Position numbers and translations under genes: made by a program | Notes under the pieces: generated by a model | Told to the model about the DNA's origin: nothing | Database searches by the model: none | Seen by the model: only the letters and a program-made list of their open reading frames with translations | Assembly: GCA_944376335.1 (NCBI GenBank) | Contig: CALWCH010000004.1 | Coordinates: 1-64,000 of the forward strand | Direction of reading: 5' to 3' | Length of the DNA: 64,000 nucleotides | Origin: an uncultured Clostridia bacterium | Lineage (GTDB): Bacteria > Bacillota > Clostridia > Christensenellales > Borkfalkiaceae | In this document: one piece after another, positions 6,648 to 16,700 of the stretch | Layout: each line of letters opens with the position of its first letter | Numbering within the stretch: position 1 is the stretch's first letter

Positions 6648-9305
6648 TTACTTGTGATGGCGGACGAGCTCGAACGCCTTTGCGATCTCCATGACGATGA
6701 TGGGAACGATGGCAAGCCCGATGCCGATGAGGTACATCTGCGGAGGAAGGTACTCTTCGCCGAAGCCGAACACTTCCATCACGCCCGGCGTGAACATGAC
6801 GAACGCGATGAGCGCGAGGGCGATGAGGGTGACGATGTTGAGGATCTTATTCGTGAACGGCCCCACTTTGAAGAGGGAGTGCCCCGAGCGCATGTTGTAG
6901 GCGTGGAGCGTCTGCGAGAGGGCGAGCACGAAGAACGCCGCCGCGCTGCAGCCCTCCGAATCGAGCCCGAAGCCGAAGCGCGCGATGCAGTAGCTTGCAA
7001 GTGAGAGCCCCGCGAACAGACAGCCCTGCAATACGATCTGGACGCCGTAGCCGTGGGCGAAGATGCTCTCGTTTTTCGCTCTCGGCTTGTGATCCATAAC
7101 GTCGGGCTCGAGCTTCTCCATGCCGAGCGCGATGGCGGGCAGGGAGTCGCCGATGAGGTTGATCCAGAGAAGCTGAATGGAGATGAAGGGGGAGATCTGC
7201 CAGATGCACATCGCAAGGAACACGACGATGACCTCGGAGATATTCGTTCCCAAAAGGAAGCCCACCACCTTCTTGATGTTGGAGTAGATGCCGCGGCCCT
7301 CTTTGACAGCATCGACGATGGTCGCGAAGTTGTCGTCGGTGAGCGTCATGTCGGCAGCGCCTTTCGCTACATCCGTACCCGTGATGCCCATTGCACAGCC
7401 GATATCGGCAGCCTTCAGCGCAGGTGCGTCGTTGACGCCGTCGCCCGTCATCGAGACGACCTGGCCCTTCTTCTGCCAAGCCTTGACGATGCGGATCTTG
7501 TTCTCGGGCGAAACGCGCGCGTAGACGGAGATATTTTCGACCTCTTTGTCGAGCTCCTCCTCGCTCATCGCATCGAGCTCTGCGCCCGTGATGGCTCTGT
7601 CGCCCTCCAAGAGGATGCCCAGCTCCTTCGCAATGGCGGAGGCGGTGATCACATGGTCGCCCGTGATCATCACAGGCTTGATGCCCGCCTTGCGGCAGAC
7701 GGCAACGGCCTCCTTTGCCTCGGGGCGAGGGGGGTCGATCATGCCGACGAGGCCGAGGAACGTGAGCCCGTACTCGAGCTCTTCGCTCGTGGGTTCGTCG
7801 GAGACGCTGTCAATGACCTTATAGCCGACGGCGAGCACGCGGAGCGCGTCCGCACTCATCTCGTCGTTGACCTTTCTTGCCTTTTCGATGTCGCCCGCAA
7901 TGCAGCGGGTCGCCATCACGTCGAACGCGCCCTTGACGACTGCGACGAGCTTGCCGTCGATGCGGTTGACCGTCGTCATCAGCTTTCTGTCCGAATCGAA
8001 GGGGAGGGAGGCAACGCGGGGGCAGCGCTTGTTGAGCGCGTCCTTCTCATTGCCCAGCTTGTGCGCGGCGAGCACGATGGCGGTCTCGGTCGGGTCGCCG
8101 AGGTGCACTTCCTTGTCGCCCTCAAATTCCACCGAACCGTCGCAGCACAGCGTGCCCCAGGAAAGGAGCTGTTCGGTCACCTTGTCGGTCGAAGCGGGGT
8201 CGAAGTTGATAGCCTCGCCGCCGTCCACATACGTTCTCACGAGCGTCATGCGGTTCTGCGTGAGGGTACCCGTCTTATCCGAGCAGATAACGGAAGCACT
8301 TCCCAGCGTCTCCACGGCGGGGAGCCGCTTGATGATGGCGTTCTTTCTGACCATGCGCGTCACGCCGATGGAGAGCACGATGGTGACGACGGCGGGAAGG
8401 CCCTCGGGGATCGCCGAGACGGCCAAAGAGACTGCCGTCATAAAGAGCTCCAGCCAGTCAAGCCCCACGCACGCGCCCACGATAAAGATGATGGCGCACG
8501 CCGCAAGGGCGACGATGCCGAGGTACTTGCCCAGCTGCGCGAGCTTGTTCTGAAGGGGAGTGCGCACTTCCTTCTCGCCTGCGAGAAGGCCGGCGATCTT
8601 GCCCATCTCCGTGTTCATGCCCGTACCCGTGACGACGGCGGTCGCCGAGCCGTACGTCAGAGAACAGCCCGAAAAGACCATGTTGCTTCGGTCGCCCACG
8701 GACGCCTTCTCCTTGACTTCGGCGCGCGCGTCCTTTTCCGAGGGCACGCTCTCACCCGTGAGGGCAGACTCTTCGCTCTTCAAGTTGGAGCTCGTCAAAA
8801 GCCTTGCATCCGCGGGAACGAAGTCGCCTGCCTCCAAATGGATGATGTCGCCCGGGACGAGTTCGGACGCCTGAATAAACTTCTCCTTGCCGTCTCTGAG
8901 CACGCGCGCGTGGGGGGCAGACATGTTCTTGAGGGCTTCCAAGGCCTTCTCCGCCTTGCTCTCCTGCACAAGGCCCATGACGGCGTTCAAAACGACGATA
9001 AAGATGATGAGGGCGGGCTCGACAAATTCGATGGGGTCCTCCTCTCCCGTCACGAACACCTGATAGCAGATGACGCCGAAGGAGACGCACGCCGCGATCA
9101 AGAGGATGATGATCATCACATCCTTGAACTGCTCCAAAAAGCGCACGACCATGCTCTTTTTCTTCTGCTCTTGGAGCTTGTTCTCGCCGAAGCGCGCACG
9201 TCTTTCCTGTGCTTCCGCTTCCGAGAGGCCCTTCTCAGCATCGGTGCCGAGGGAAGTTACCACCTCTTCCACGGAACAGCTGAAATACTCTTCTTGCTGC
9301 TTCAC
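6648..9305 (-). CDS. Calcium-type cation-transporting P-type ATPase
   Basis: This 885-aa pump is of the SERCA/PMCA-like bacterial type. Visible motifs are an N-terminal cation ATPase domain, LTGESVPSEK in the actuator domain, IPEGLPAVV (near residue 299, the Ca2+-site helix), SDKTGTLTQNRM (near 342), and MTGDGVNDAPALKAADIG in the hinge. The membrane region has about ten hydrophobic segments, four of them after the hinge. It likely exports Ca2+, possibly Mn2+. The start is GTG with an AAAGGAG ribosome binding site. It is monocistronic and follows the cadA operon on the same strand but has its own terminator. Confidence 0.93.
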   Translation of the reverse strand: MKQQEEYFSCSVEEVVTSLGTDAEKGLSEAEAQERRARFGENKLQEQKKKSMVVRFLEQFKDVMIIILLIAACVSFGVICYQVFVTGEEDPIEFVEPALIIFIVVLNAVMGLVQESKAEKALEALKNMSAPHARVLRDGKEKFIQASELVPGDIIHLEAGDFVPADARLLTSSNLKSEESALTGESVPSEKDARAEVKEKASVGDRSNMVFSGCSLTYGSATAVVTGTGMNTEMGKIAGLLAGEKEVRTPLQNKLAQLGKYLGIVALAACAIIFIVGACVGLDWLELFMTAVSLAVSAIPEGLPAVVTIVLSIGVTRMVRKNAIIKRLPAVETLGSASVICSDKTGTLTQNRMTLVRTYVDGGEAINFDPASTDKVTEQLLSWGTLCCDGSVEFEGDKEVHLGDPTETAIVLAAHKLGNEKDALNKRCPRVASLPFDSDRKLMTTVNRIDGKLVAVVKGAFDVMATRCIAGDIEKARKVNDEMSADALRVLAVGYKVIDSVSDEPTSEELEYGLTFLGLVGMIDPPRPEAKEAVAVCRKAGIKPVMITGDHVITASAIAKELGILLEGDRAITGAELDAMSEEELDKEVENISVYARVSPENKIRIVKAWQKKGQVVSMTGDGVNDAPALKAADIGCAMGITGTDVAKGAADMTLTDDNFATIVDAVKEGRGIYSNIKKVVGFLLGTNISEVIVVFLAMCIWQISPFISIQLLWINLIGDSLPAIALGMEKLEPDVMDHKPRAKNESIFAHGYGVQIVLQGCLFAGLSLASYCIARFGFGLDSEGCSAAAFFVLALSQTLHAYNMRSGHSLFKVGPFTNKILNIVTLIALALIAFVMFTPGVMEVFGFGEEYLPPQMYLIGIGLAIVPIIVMEIAKAFELVRHHK

Positions 9306-9355
9306 TCTTTCTTCTCCTTTACATAATTTTTTCCGTTTTTCTTCATTTATTGCAA

Positions 9356-9373
9356 CGCGGAAAGCTTTCCGCG
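9356..9373. other. 18-bp perfect palindrome upstream of the Ca2+ ATPase
   Basis: CGCGGAAAGCTTTCCGCG reads the same on both strands and lies about 50 bp upstream of the ATPase GTG. It could be an operator or an RNA hairpin. There is no T-run, so it is not a terminator. Confidence 0.4.
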
Positions 9374-9422
9374 GGATCTTTTCTGTAAGGCGGCTTTTTC
9401 CGCCGCTCTATTCAATGAGCTT

Positions 9423-9462
9423 AAAAAAAAGATAAGAACTCAGGGACCCCCGAGTTCTTATC
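9423..9462 (-). terminator. Terminator of the lipoprotein gene
   Basis: An 11-bp stem (GATAAGAACTC/GAGTTCTTATC) is followed on the minus strand by eight T residues. Confidence 0.9.
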
Positions 9463-9527
9463 ACTGGGCATATCGTTTTGAGGCATATTCCTCAACCGTT
9501 TTGTTGTGGGTAAAAGATGTATCATGC

Positions 9528-10532
9528 TTATTTGTTGGCGAAGGTCGCATCTGTCAGGCGGTAGACGAGGGTGCCGAGCGAATTGGAAACGGGCACTTCC
9601 ATCCGAAGGAGCACGTTGCGGTAGGTGTTGTTTGCAGGATCCGTCGTCGCGGCATAGACGAGCGTCTGCGGCTGACCCGAGGGCTTTGTCGTGTAGGCAA
9701 GGTCGAGCTCAATGGCGTCGATCTCCCCGTCGACGGCGGTGCCGTCCATCGTGAATTCTACACTCTCCTTCACAGCGGTGGGAGACATAGAGGCCGAGCT
9801 CGTCGCAACCGTCGAAACGACGCCCATCACCGTATTGATGGTGCGGAAGGAGGGCGCAGAGGAGAGGTTGAGCCCGCGCAGGGCAAAGAGGATCTGCTCG
9901 TTGTCGAGGAAGGTCGTATCCCCCTCGATGTTGTATTCGCGCACGTCGGGCTCGGGGGTCGCGCCGTCCTCGCCTTCCGTGAGGTCGGTATACGTTGCCG
10001 TCGCGGTCGAAAGCGAAGCGTCGTAGCTCACGTCGTAGGTGTAGTGATAGGTCATAAAGGCGCCCTCGAGCGTCTCGGGATTGGAGACGGACGCCGACGT
10101 GGAGACGACTTCCTTGTGGCTCTCCACGGGGCGCAGCCCGTCGGTGACGCGCAGGAAGGAGACGGTGGACGTTATATGGTCTTGGAATGTCTCGCTCACC
10201 TCGCTCCCCAAACGGTATCTTCCCGAAATGGAAAGCTCCGTCGTATAGATATATCCCTCTGTCGTGGTGCCGTCCGAGAGCGTCACGTTGGTGTTCGTAA
10301 GGCTCGTCGTATAGGTGCCCGTGTCGTACTCCGCCTGAATACCTTCCTTATCTTCCTCAGGTGTAAAAGTGACGGAATAGACGAGCTCCTCATGCGTATC
10401 GTTGATGGAGCTGCCCAGCGCCGTATTGCGGTACCAGTTGGCGGTAAAGGAGAGGGGCACGCCGCCCGCACAGCCCGAAAGCAGGGCAAGAGGGGCGAGC
10501 AGCAGGAGCCCCGCCAAACGCATCTTCTTCAT
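9528..10532 (-). CDS. Secreted lipoprotein of unknown function
   Basis: This 334-aa protein has a lipoprotein signal: a Lys/Arg start, a hydrophobic stretch (LLLLAPLALL) and lipobox LSGC with cysteine near residue 21. The mature part is rich in Thr, Ser, Val and Asp with alternating hydrophobic residues, suggesting an all-beta extracytoplasmic domain. I do not recognise the family. It is monocistronic, with its own promoter and terminator. Its divergent neighbour is addB, which gives no functional hint. It probably sits on the outer face of the membrane. Confidence 0.75.
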   Translation of the reverse strand: MKKMRLAGLLLLAPLALLSGCAGGVPLSFTANWYRNTALGSSINDTHEELVYSVTFTPEEDKEGIQAEYDTGTYTTSLTNTNVTLSDGTTTEGYIYTTELSISGRYRLGSEVSETFQDHITSTVSFLRVTDGLRPVESHKEVVSTSASVSNPETLEGAFMTYHYTYDVSYDASLSTATATYTDLTEGEDGATPEPDVREYNIEGDTTFLDNEQILFALRGLNLSSAPSFRTINTVMGVVSTVATSSASMSPTAVKESVEFTMDGTAVDGEIDAIELDLAYTTKPSGQPQTLVYAATTDPANNTYRNVLLRMEVPVSNSLGTLVYRLTDATFANK

Positions 10533-10562
10533 TCAAACCTCGAAAGAGAAAAGTCTTGCTCT

Positions 10563-10591
10563 ATTATAGCACATTTTTTTCCGTTTGTAAA
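10563..10591 (-). promoter_or_regulatory. Promoter of the lipoprotein gene
   Basis: On the minus strand TTTACA (10586-10591) and TATAAT (10563-10568) are separated by 17 nt. Confidence 0.75.
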
Positions 10592-10645
10592 AACAAATCA
10601 CCGAAATAAAGGGAAAATTTTATGAAAATTGTGCCCCCGATGTGT

Positions 10646-10651
10646 TATAAT
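10646..10651 (+). promoter_or_regulatory. -10 element for addBA
   Basis: TATAAT lies about 53 bp upstream of the addB ATG. I do not see a good -35 box at 17 nt. A GC-rich hairpin (GCGGGGCGGC...GTCCGCCGC) follows in the leader. Confidence 0.5.
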
Positions 10652-10703
10652 AGGGGAGCTGCGGGGCGGCTGCCCGTCCGCCGCCCGAAAAAAAGGAGGA
10701 ACC

Positions 10704-13700
10704 ATGTCCACCATCATCGGCGCTCCCACGCTCTCAGACGCGCTCAACCATCTCTCCGCCGCCGTCCTTGCAAACGAGCAGAACGGCGAAAAAACGCTCA
10801 TCTTCTCCGAGGACAGGCTCACGCTGCTTGCAGAGCGCGCCGTTTTGGACGCCGTCGGGGGCACCATGCTCACCGAAGTCACCACCTTCGCGCGCTTTCT
10901 CTCGGGCGGGAGGGCGGGAATAAAGCTCCTGTCCAAGGAGGGCTCTGTGATGGCGGTCTCTGCCATTCTTTCAAAGAAGGAGGGCGAGCTCTCCTACTTC
11001 AAGAGGGGGGCGGCGCGCGCCGTATACGAGACGCTCGCACAGCTCTCCGCCTCCCGCGTCGACGAAGAACTGCTCAAAGAGAGCGCCCTCGAGGCGGGCG
11101 GCACGCTGGGCGGGAAGCTCAAGGACCTTGCCTTGCTCTTTGAAGAATATAAGGCCTTCCTCCGCGAGAGGGGGCTCACGGACGAGAGCGGCTATCTCGC
11201 CCTTCTCCCCGAGGCGCTTCAAGAGGCAAACCTTTCGGAGACCAACGTCATCTTCTTCGCCTTTCCTTCCTTCACCCGTCAGGCGCGGGAGGGCTTAAAG
11301 GCCGCCTTCTCCGCGGCAAAGAGCGTTCAGGGCATCTTTTTGGCGGGGAAGGCGGGCATGTACACCAACGCCGCGGCGCGCACCTTCCGCGAGGTCGCCA
11401 AAGAATTTCATAAAGACGTTCCCGAACTGCTCGAAAGCACGCAGAATGAGGACGCAGGGCACCTCTCCGAGGGGCTCTACACCCCCGAAAAGCTTGTCGA
11501 GCCGCCCAAAAAGACGGAGCGCATCCGCGCCTTCACCGTCCTTGACGAGGAAGAGGAATTCTGCGCCATCGCCGCGCTCATCAAAAAGCACATCTTCGAA
11601 AATAAGTACCGCTATTCGGACTTCGCCGTCCTCGTGCAGGATAAAGAGAGCTTCTCGCTCGTCCGCCGCGTCTTTTCCGCCTATCACATTCCCTACTTTG
11701 CCGACGAAAAGCGGCCCTTTTCCGAGCACCCCTTCTGCACCTTCCTTCTCGACGTGCTCTCCGCCGTCGCGGACGGCGTGCTTCCCGACGAGGCGGACGC
11801 CGTCGCTTCCTCGCTCTACTTCGGAGAGGGCGACGAGTACCGCAACTACCTTTTAAAGTTCGGCGGCTACCGCGGCGCGGTCAGGCGGGATATCAAGCAG
11901 GGCGATGCCGTCAGGGACTACGACAGAGACCTTCTTGTCGCCTGCCGCGAGAGAATGCTCGCCGTCCTTTCCTGCTTCCCCCAAAAGGGGAACGGGGCGC
12001 GGTTTGCAGAGGGCGTGCGTGCGCTCATGCAGGCGGTGGATGCGGAGCACGTCACCGAGGCCCTTCAGGAACAGTTCGAGGGCGCGGAGCGCGCCTTTTT
12101 AGAGCTTTCCCCCCTCGAAGGAGTCCTCGAAGAGATCGCCTTTGTCGCCGAAGGCAGCATGTCGGCGCGCGAATTTTCCACGCTTTTAAAGAGCGGGCTC
12201 GAGGCGCTCGAAATTGCCATGATCCCGCAGTCCGTCGACGCCGTCTTTGTGGGCGATGCAACGGAGAGCCGCATCTCCCGCGTCAAAGTGCTGTTTGCGT
12301 CGGGGCTCAACGCGGGCCTTCCCCGCGCCGCGCAGGACACCGCCGTCATCTCGGACGGCGAAATTGCCCGCCTTGCAGGGCTTAAAGTCGTCATCGAGCC
12401 CGCCATTCAAGAGGTAAACGCGCGCGCACGCGAAGGGCTTGCCCTCGGGCTGGGGAGCTTTGAGGAATATTTATACGTCTCCTGTCCCTTAAAGCGGGGC
12501 GGCGAGGAGAGCGAGCCCGGGGAAATTTACCGCTCCGTCGAAAAGCTGTTCTCCCTCCCCCCGATGCCCGAACTTTATCCCTACGACTGTTCGGAGCGCC
12601 TGCCCGCCATCCGCGGCATGCTGCGCCGCCGCTCTGACCCCCGCGAGCAGGGGCGCTTTTCCGAGATCGCCGCCTTTTTAAAGGGGCGCGGAGAGGACGT
12701 TTCCCGCCTTTTGGGGGAGGACAGAAAGCCGCGCGTCAACGGGAAGGAGCTGTATTTCCGCGGGAACGTCTCCCCGACGCTGCTCGAGACGTACTTCGAG
12801 TGCCCCTACAAGGGGTTTGCTTCCCGCGGCTTAAAGCTCAAGGAGCGCGAGGAACGCACGGTGATGGCGACGGACACGGGCACCTTCATGCACGCCGTCC
12901 TCGAGGCAACGGCAAAGGCGTTCCCGACGCTCCGCTCGGAAGAGGAATGCCGTGCGCTCGCCAAAGAGACGGGCGAGGAACTTTTAAGAACGCCCCGCTT
13001 TTCCGGGCTCTCGGATACGGGCGCGGGCGCATACACGGGCGAGCGGCTCGTCAAAGAGGGGGAAGAGGTCGCCTTGGCCGCCTTCCGCCAGCTTGCGGGC
13101 AGCAGATTTTCCGTCCTTCAGACGGAGGCAAAGGTGGGGCTCCCCGACTTAAGCCTCACGGGAAAAACCGACCGCGTAGACGCATCCGACGACTACATCC
13201 GCATCATCGACTACAAGACGGGGGAGATCGAGGACAGCCCTTCCGCCTACTATACGGGCAGAAAGCTGCAGCTCGAGCTCTACTTAAAAGCGGCGGCAAA
13301 GGGGCACACCCCTGCGGGGGCGTTCTACTTCCCTGCGGCGAGCGACGTCGTCTCCCCCGAGGACGCCGAAAAGCGCTTCCGCATGCGCGGCTTCTTCAAC
13401 GGGGAGGAGGACGTCGTCACGCGCATGGACGTCTCCCTCAAAGAGGGCGAAAAGAGCGCCGTCATCGAATATACGATGGACGGGAGAAAGCGCGACCATG
13501 CCATGAGCGGAGAGGACTTTTTGAACTTTTTGGACTATTCCGTGCTCGTCTCGGCGCGCGCCGAAGGCGAGATGAAGGCGGGCAACATCGCTCCCTCGCC
13601 CTATAAGGGCGCCTGCCGCTACTGCGCCTACCGCTCGCTGTGCGGCTTTGTGGGCGAGGAGAGGAGCGAGGGCAAAGTCACCTGCAAGGAGATCGCAGAC

Positions 13701-13730
13701 ATCGCAAAACGCGAAAAGGAGGGCAAGTGA
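10704..13730 (+). CDS. addB: ATP-dependent helicase/nuclease subunit B (AddB-like)
   Basis: This 1008-aa partner of AddA functions in double-strand-break end resection and recombination. The C-terminal PD-(D/E)XK nuclease is visible (GKTDRVD, then IIDYKTGE). Cysteines from CPYKGF (near residue 700) and the terminal CRYCAYRSLC cluster would hold the AddB 4Fe-4S cluster. I see no Walker A motif at the amino terminus, unlike Bacillus AddB and more like RexB-type subunits, so this subunit probably does not hydrolyse ATP. The ATG at 10704 follows AAAGGAGGA; the longer open frame from 10629 lacks an RBS. It overlaps addA by 1 nt (TGATG), implying translational coupling. Confidence 0.9.
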   Translation: MSTIIGAPTLSDALNHLSAAVLANEQNGEKTLIFSEDRLTLLAERAVLDAVGGTMLTEVTTFARFLSGGRAGIKLLSKEGSVMAVSAILSKKEGELSYFKRGAARAVYETLAQLSASRVDEELLKESALEAGGTLGGKLKDLALLFEEYKAFLRERGLTDESGYLALLPEALQEANLSETNVIFFAFPSFTRQAREGLKAAFSAAKSVQGIFLAGKAGMYTNAAARTFREVAKEFHKDVPELLESTQNEDAGHLSEGLYTPEKLVEPPKKTERIRAFTVLDEEEEFCAIAALIKKHIFENKYRYSDFAVLVQDKESFSLVRRVFSAYHIPYFADEKRPFSEHPFCTFLLDVLSAVADGVLPDEADAVASSLYFGEGDEYRNYLLKFGGYRGAVRRDIKQGDAVRDYDRDLLVACRERMLAVLSCFPQKGNGARFAEGVRALMQAVDAEHVTEALQEQFEGAERAFLELSPLEGVLEEIAFVAEGSMSAREFSTLLKSGLEALEIAMIPQSVDAVFVGDATESRISRVKVLFASGLNAGLPRAAQDTAVISDGEIARLAGLKVVIEPAIQEVNARAREGLALGLGSFEEYLYVSCPLKRGGEESEPGEIYRSVEKLFSLPPMPELYPYDCSERLPAIRGMLRRRSDPREQGRFSEIAAFLKGRGEDVSRLLGEDRKPRVNGKELYFRGNVSPTLLETYFECPYKGFASRGLKLKEREERTVMATDTGTFMHAVLEATAKAFPTLRSEEECRALAKETGEELLRTPRFSGLSDTGAGAYTGERLVKEGEEVALAAFRQLAGSRFSVLQTEAKVGLPDLSLTGKTDRVDASDDYIRIIDYKTGEIEDSPSAYYTGRKLQLELYLKAAAKGHTPAGAFYFPAASDVVSPEDAEKRFRMRGFFNGEEDVVTRMDVSLKEGEKSAVIEYTMDGRKRDHAMSGEDFLNFLDYSVLVSARAEGEMKAGNIAPSPYKGACRYCAYRSLCGFVGEERSEGKVTCKEIADIAKREKEGK

Positions 13731-16700
13731 TGCCGAATCCGACCAAAGAACAACAGGCGGCCATCGAGTCTCGCGGCAGGGTCATCGTCTCCGCGTCCGC
13801 GGGGAGCGGCAAGACGTTCGTCATGATCGAGCGCCTCGTTGCCCTCATCGTGGGCGGTGTGGACGTGAGAGAGGTGCTCGCCGTCACCTATACGCGCAAG
13901 GCGGCGGCGCAGATGCGCGAAAAACTGCGCACGGCGCTCGTCAAGGCGGTGGGGGAGACGGCGGACAAGGCCCTCCGCGCCCGCTTAAAGGAGCAGATCT
14001 CCCTTCTGCCCCTTTCCGATATCTGCACGATGCACGTCTTCTGCGCGCGGCTCATCCGCACCTATTTCTACGTTGAGGGCGTCGACCCCGCCTTCCGCAT
14101 TGCGGGCGAGGACGACGGCGAGTGGAAGAACTGCTCCCTGCGCGCCCTCGACGAGACCTTCGACGAGGCATATAAAGGAGACGGCGACTTCCGCACCCTG
14201 CTCTCCTTCTACTTCCGCAAGAAGAGCGACCGAACGCTGCGCACCATCGTCCTTCAGATGAACGCGACCGCCGAGGACAGCGTCGACCCCGAGGGCTGCT
14301 TAAAGGGAGCGGGCACCCTTCCCTTCCAAGAGGCCGTCTCCATGCTGTGGGAGCGCATCCGCGGGCGCATCGGCTATCTTTTGAAGGAGACGGACGCCCT
14401 TCTCCCCGCCCTTACGGGGAGCAAGGCGGCAGCGGCGCTTGCAAATGCCGTCTCGGAGCAGCTTTCGGCGCTTCATGCGGCAGGGGGGCTCTTTGATGCC
14501 GTCCGCATTGCAAACGAGAGCGAAAAGACCTTCCCCCGTGCGCCCGCCGTCACCAAGCTGCAGGGGGAAGAACGCGAGCGCGTCCTGCGCTTAAAGGCGC
14601 TTTCCGAGGGGCTCAAGGAGCTCAAAAAGGAGCTTTCATCCCTCTCCGATGAGGAAACCGAGCGTCTCCGCCATGAGGACGCCTCCGCGCGCGCCCGTGC
14701 GCTTGCCGCCCTCGCCCTCAATTACCGCGAACGCTTTCAGGCGCTCAAAACCGAGGCGGGCATCCTCGACTATCACGACCTCGAACACACCGCCCTCCGC
14801 ATCCTCGCGCGGGAGGACATCCGCGCCTCCGTCCGCGAGAAGTACCGCTATGTGTTCGTCGACGAGTATCAGGACGTCAACCTCGTGCAGGAAGAGCTTT
14901 TGCGCCTCGTGGGCGGGGAGGAAGTCTTCCTCGTCGGCGACGCCAAGCAGGCCATCTACGGCTTCCGCGGCAGCCGCTCCAAATATTTCCTGCAAAAGAC
15001 GAGGGAATTTCCCCATTCTCTCACGTTGAGCGAGAGCTTCCGCTCCTCCCGCGCCGTCCTGGATGCCGTCAACGACGTCTTTTCCCGCGCCATGACGGGG
15101 GAGACGTGCGGGCTCGACTACGCAAAGGACGCGAAGATGCACGGCGGTGAGCGCTACGGCGAACATAGGGGCGAAGCCCATTTTGTGCTCGCCCCCAAGG
15201 CGGAGAAGGAGAAGAAGGAGCGCGGCGTCTATTCCGTGCTCGCCCCCCGCGAAGAGGGGGAGGACGACCTTCTCGCCCAAACCTGCGTGCGGCTCGTCAA
15301 GTCGCAGCTCGGCACCCTCTGGTACGATGCCGACGCAGGGGTGGAGAGGCCCGTCACCTACGGTGACATCGCCATCCTCGCGCGCACCAATCAGGGGCTC
15401 ACGGCGCGCTGTGTGCGGGCGCTCGGCGATGCGGGCATTCCCGTCGCGGCAACGGCAGACGTCAACGTCTGCGACTTCTGGGAGGCGCGGCTCATCTTAG
15501 ATTGGCTCTCCTTCCTCGACAACGCCGAGCAGGACATCCCCATGGCGGGGGCAATGCTCTCCTTCCTCGGCCACCTTTCGGAGACCGACCTTTCCGCCGT
15601 GCGCCTCCGCTTTCCCTTCGCACCCTCCTTCCGCGCCGCCTGCCGCGAATACATGGAGAAACTGCAGGACGCCGTTTCCGCCAAGCTCAAGGACTTTTTT
15701 GCCCTTGCGGCGCACTACCGCCTCTTATCGCGCGTGAAACCGGCACGCGAGATGATCGGCATGCTCCTTTCGGACGGGCTGGAGGCGGAAATTTTGAGCA
15801 AGGAAGAGGGGGCGCTGCGCTTAAAGCGCGTCCTGCGCCTTTCCGAGCAAGCGGAGGGCAGCATCTCTGCCTTTCTGCGCAGCCTCAAGACGGCGGAGGG
15901 GGTGGACTTCCGCGAGAGCGGGGGCGAAAATGCCGTCAAGGTGCTCACCATGCACTCTTCCAAGGGGCTCGAATACCCCGTCGTCATCCTGCTCGATCTC
16001 AACCGCTCCTTCCACGGAAAGGAGCGCGACGAAGTCTACTATTCCGATGCCTGCTCCTTCGCGCCTAAGAGCTTCGACGCGGCAAAGAACGCTGCCTGCC
16101 CCACGCTGCACCGCTATCTCATCGAGCTTGAAAGGGCGGACGAGGAAAAGAAGGGCGAGCTCAACCTTCTCTACGTCGCGATGACGCGCGCCAAGTACAA
16201 GCTCTTTCTGCTCTTTTCCGAAAAGCCCTCGGGCGCGCCCCCCGCGCTTGCGGGCAGCTTTTCCGATTTCGTCGGCGGCCCCTGCTACGAAAAGTACGAG
16301 GCGGAGCTCCCCGCCGCTTCGGAGCGGCCCTCCGCCGAAGGCATTTCACCTGCAGAACGGGCGGGCAGTTCGCTTTCCCGCGTCTACGCCGCGCCCTATC
16401 CCTTCGAGGCGAGCACCTCTCTCCCCGTCAAGAGCACGGCGACCGAGCTTCTGCAGCGCGTGAACGCCGAATGGCAGCCCATCTCGCCCGAAGAAGGGAC
16501 GGGAAAGGGCTATTCCGCCGAGGAGGGCACCGCCTACCACGCCTTTTTGGAGCACGTCCGCTTCGGAGGGCCCGTCAAAGAGGAACTTGCCCGCATGAAA
16601 GCAGAGGGGCTCTTAAAGGAAGAACAGCTCGCCCTTCTGAACGAGAAGAAGCTCGAGAGCATCCTCTCCCTTCCCTCGCTCTGCGAGGCGGCGGCGTCTT

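Noticed and set aside
7053..9326. 757-aa plus-strand frame opposite the Ca2+ ATPase
   Set aside because: Antisense shadow of a highly biased GC-rich gene; the minus-strand product is an unmistakable P-type ATPase.
9306..9430. Metal riboswitch (yybP-ykoY type) upstream of the Ca2+ ATPase
   Set aside because: The leader is short and lacks the conserved loops; only simple hairpins are seen.
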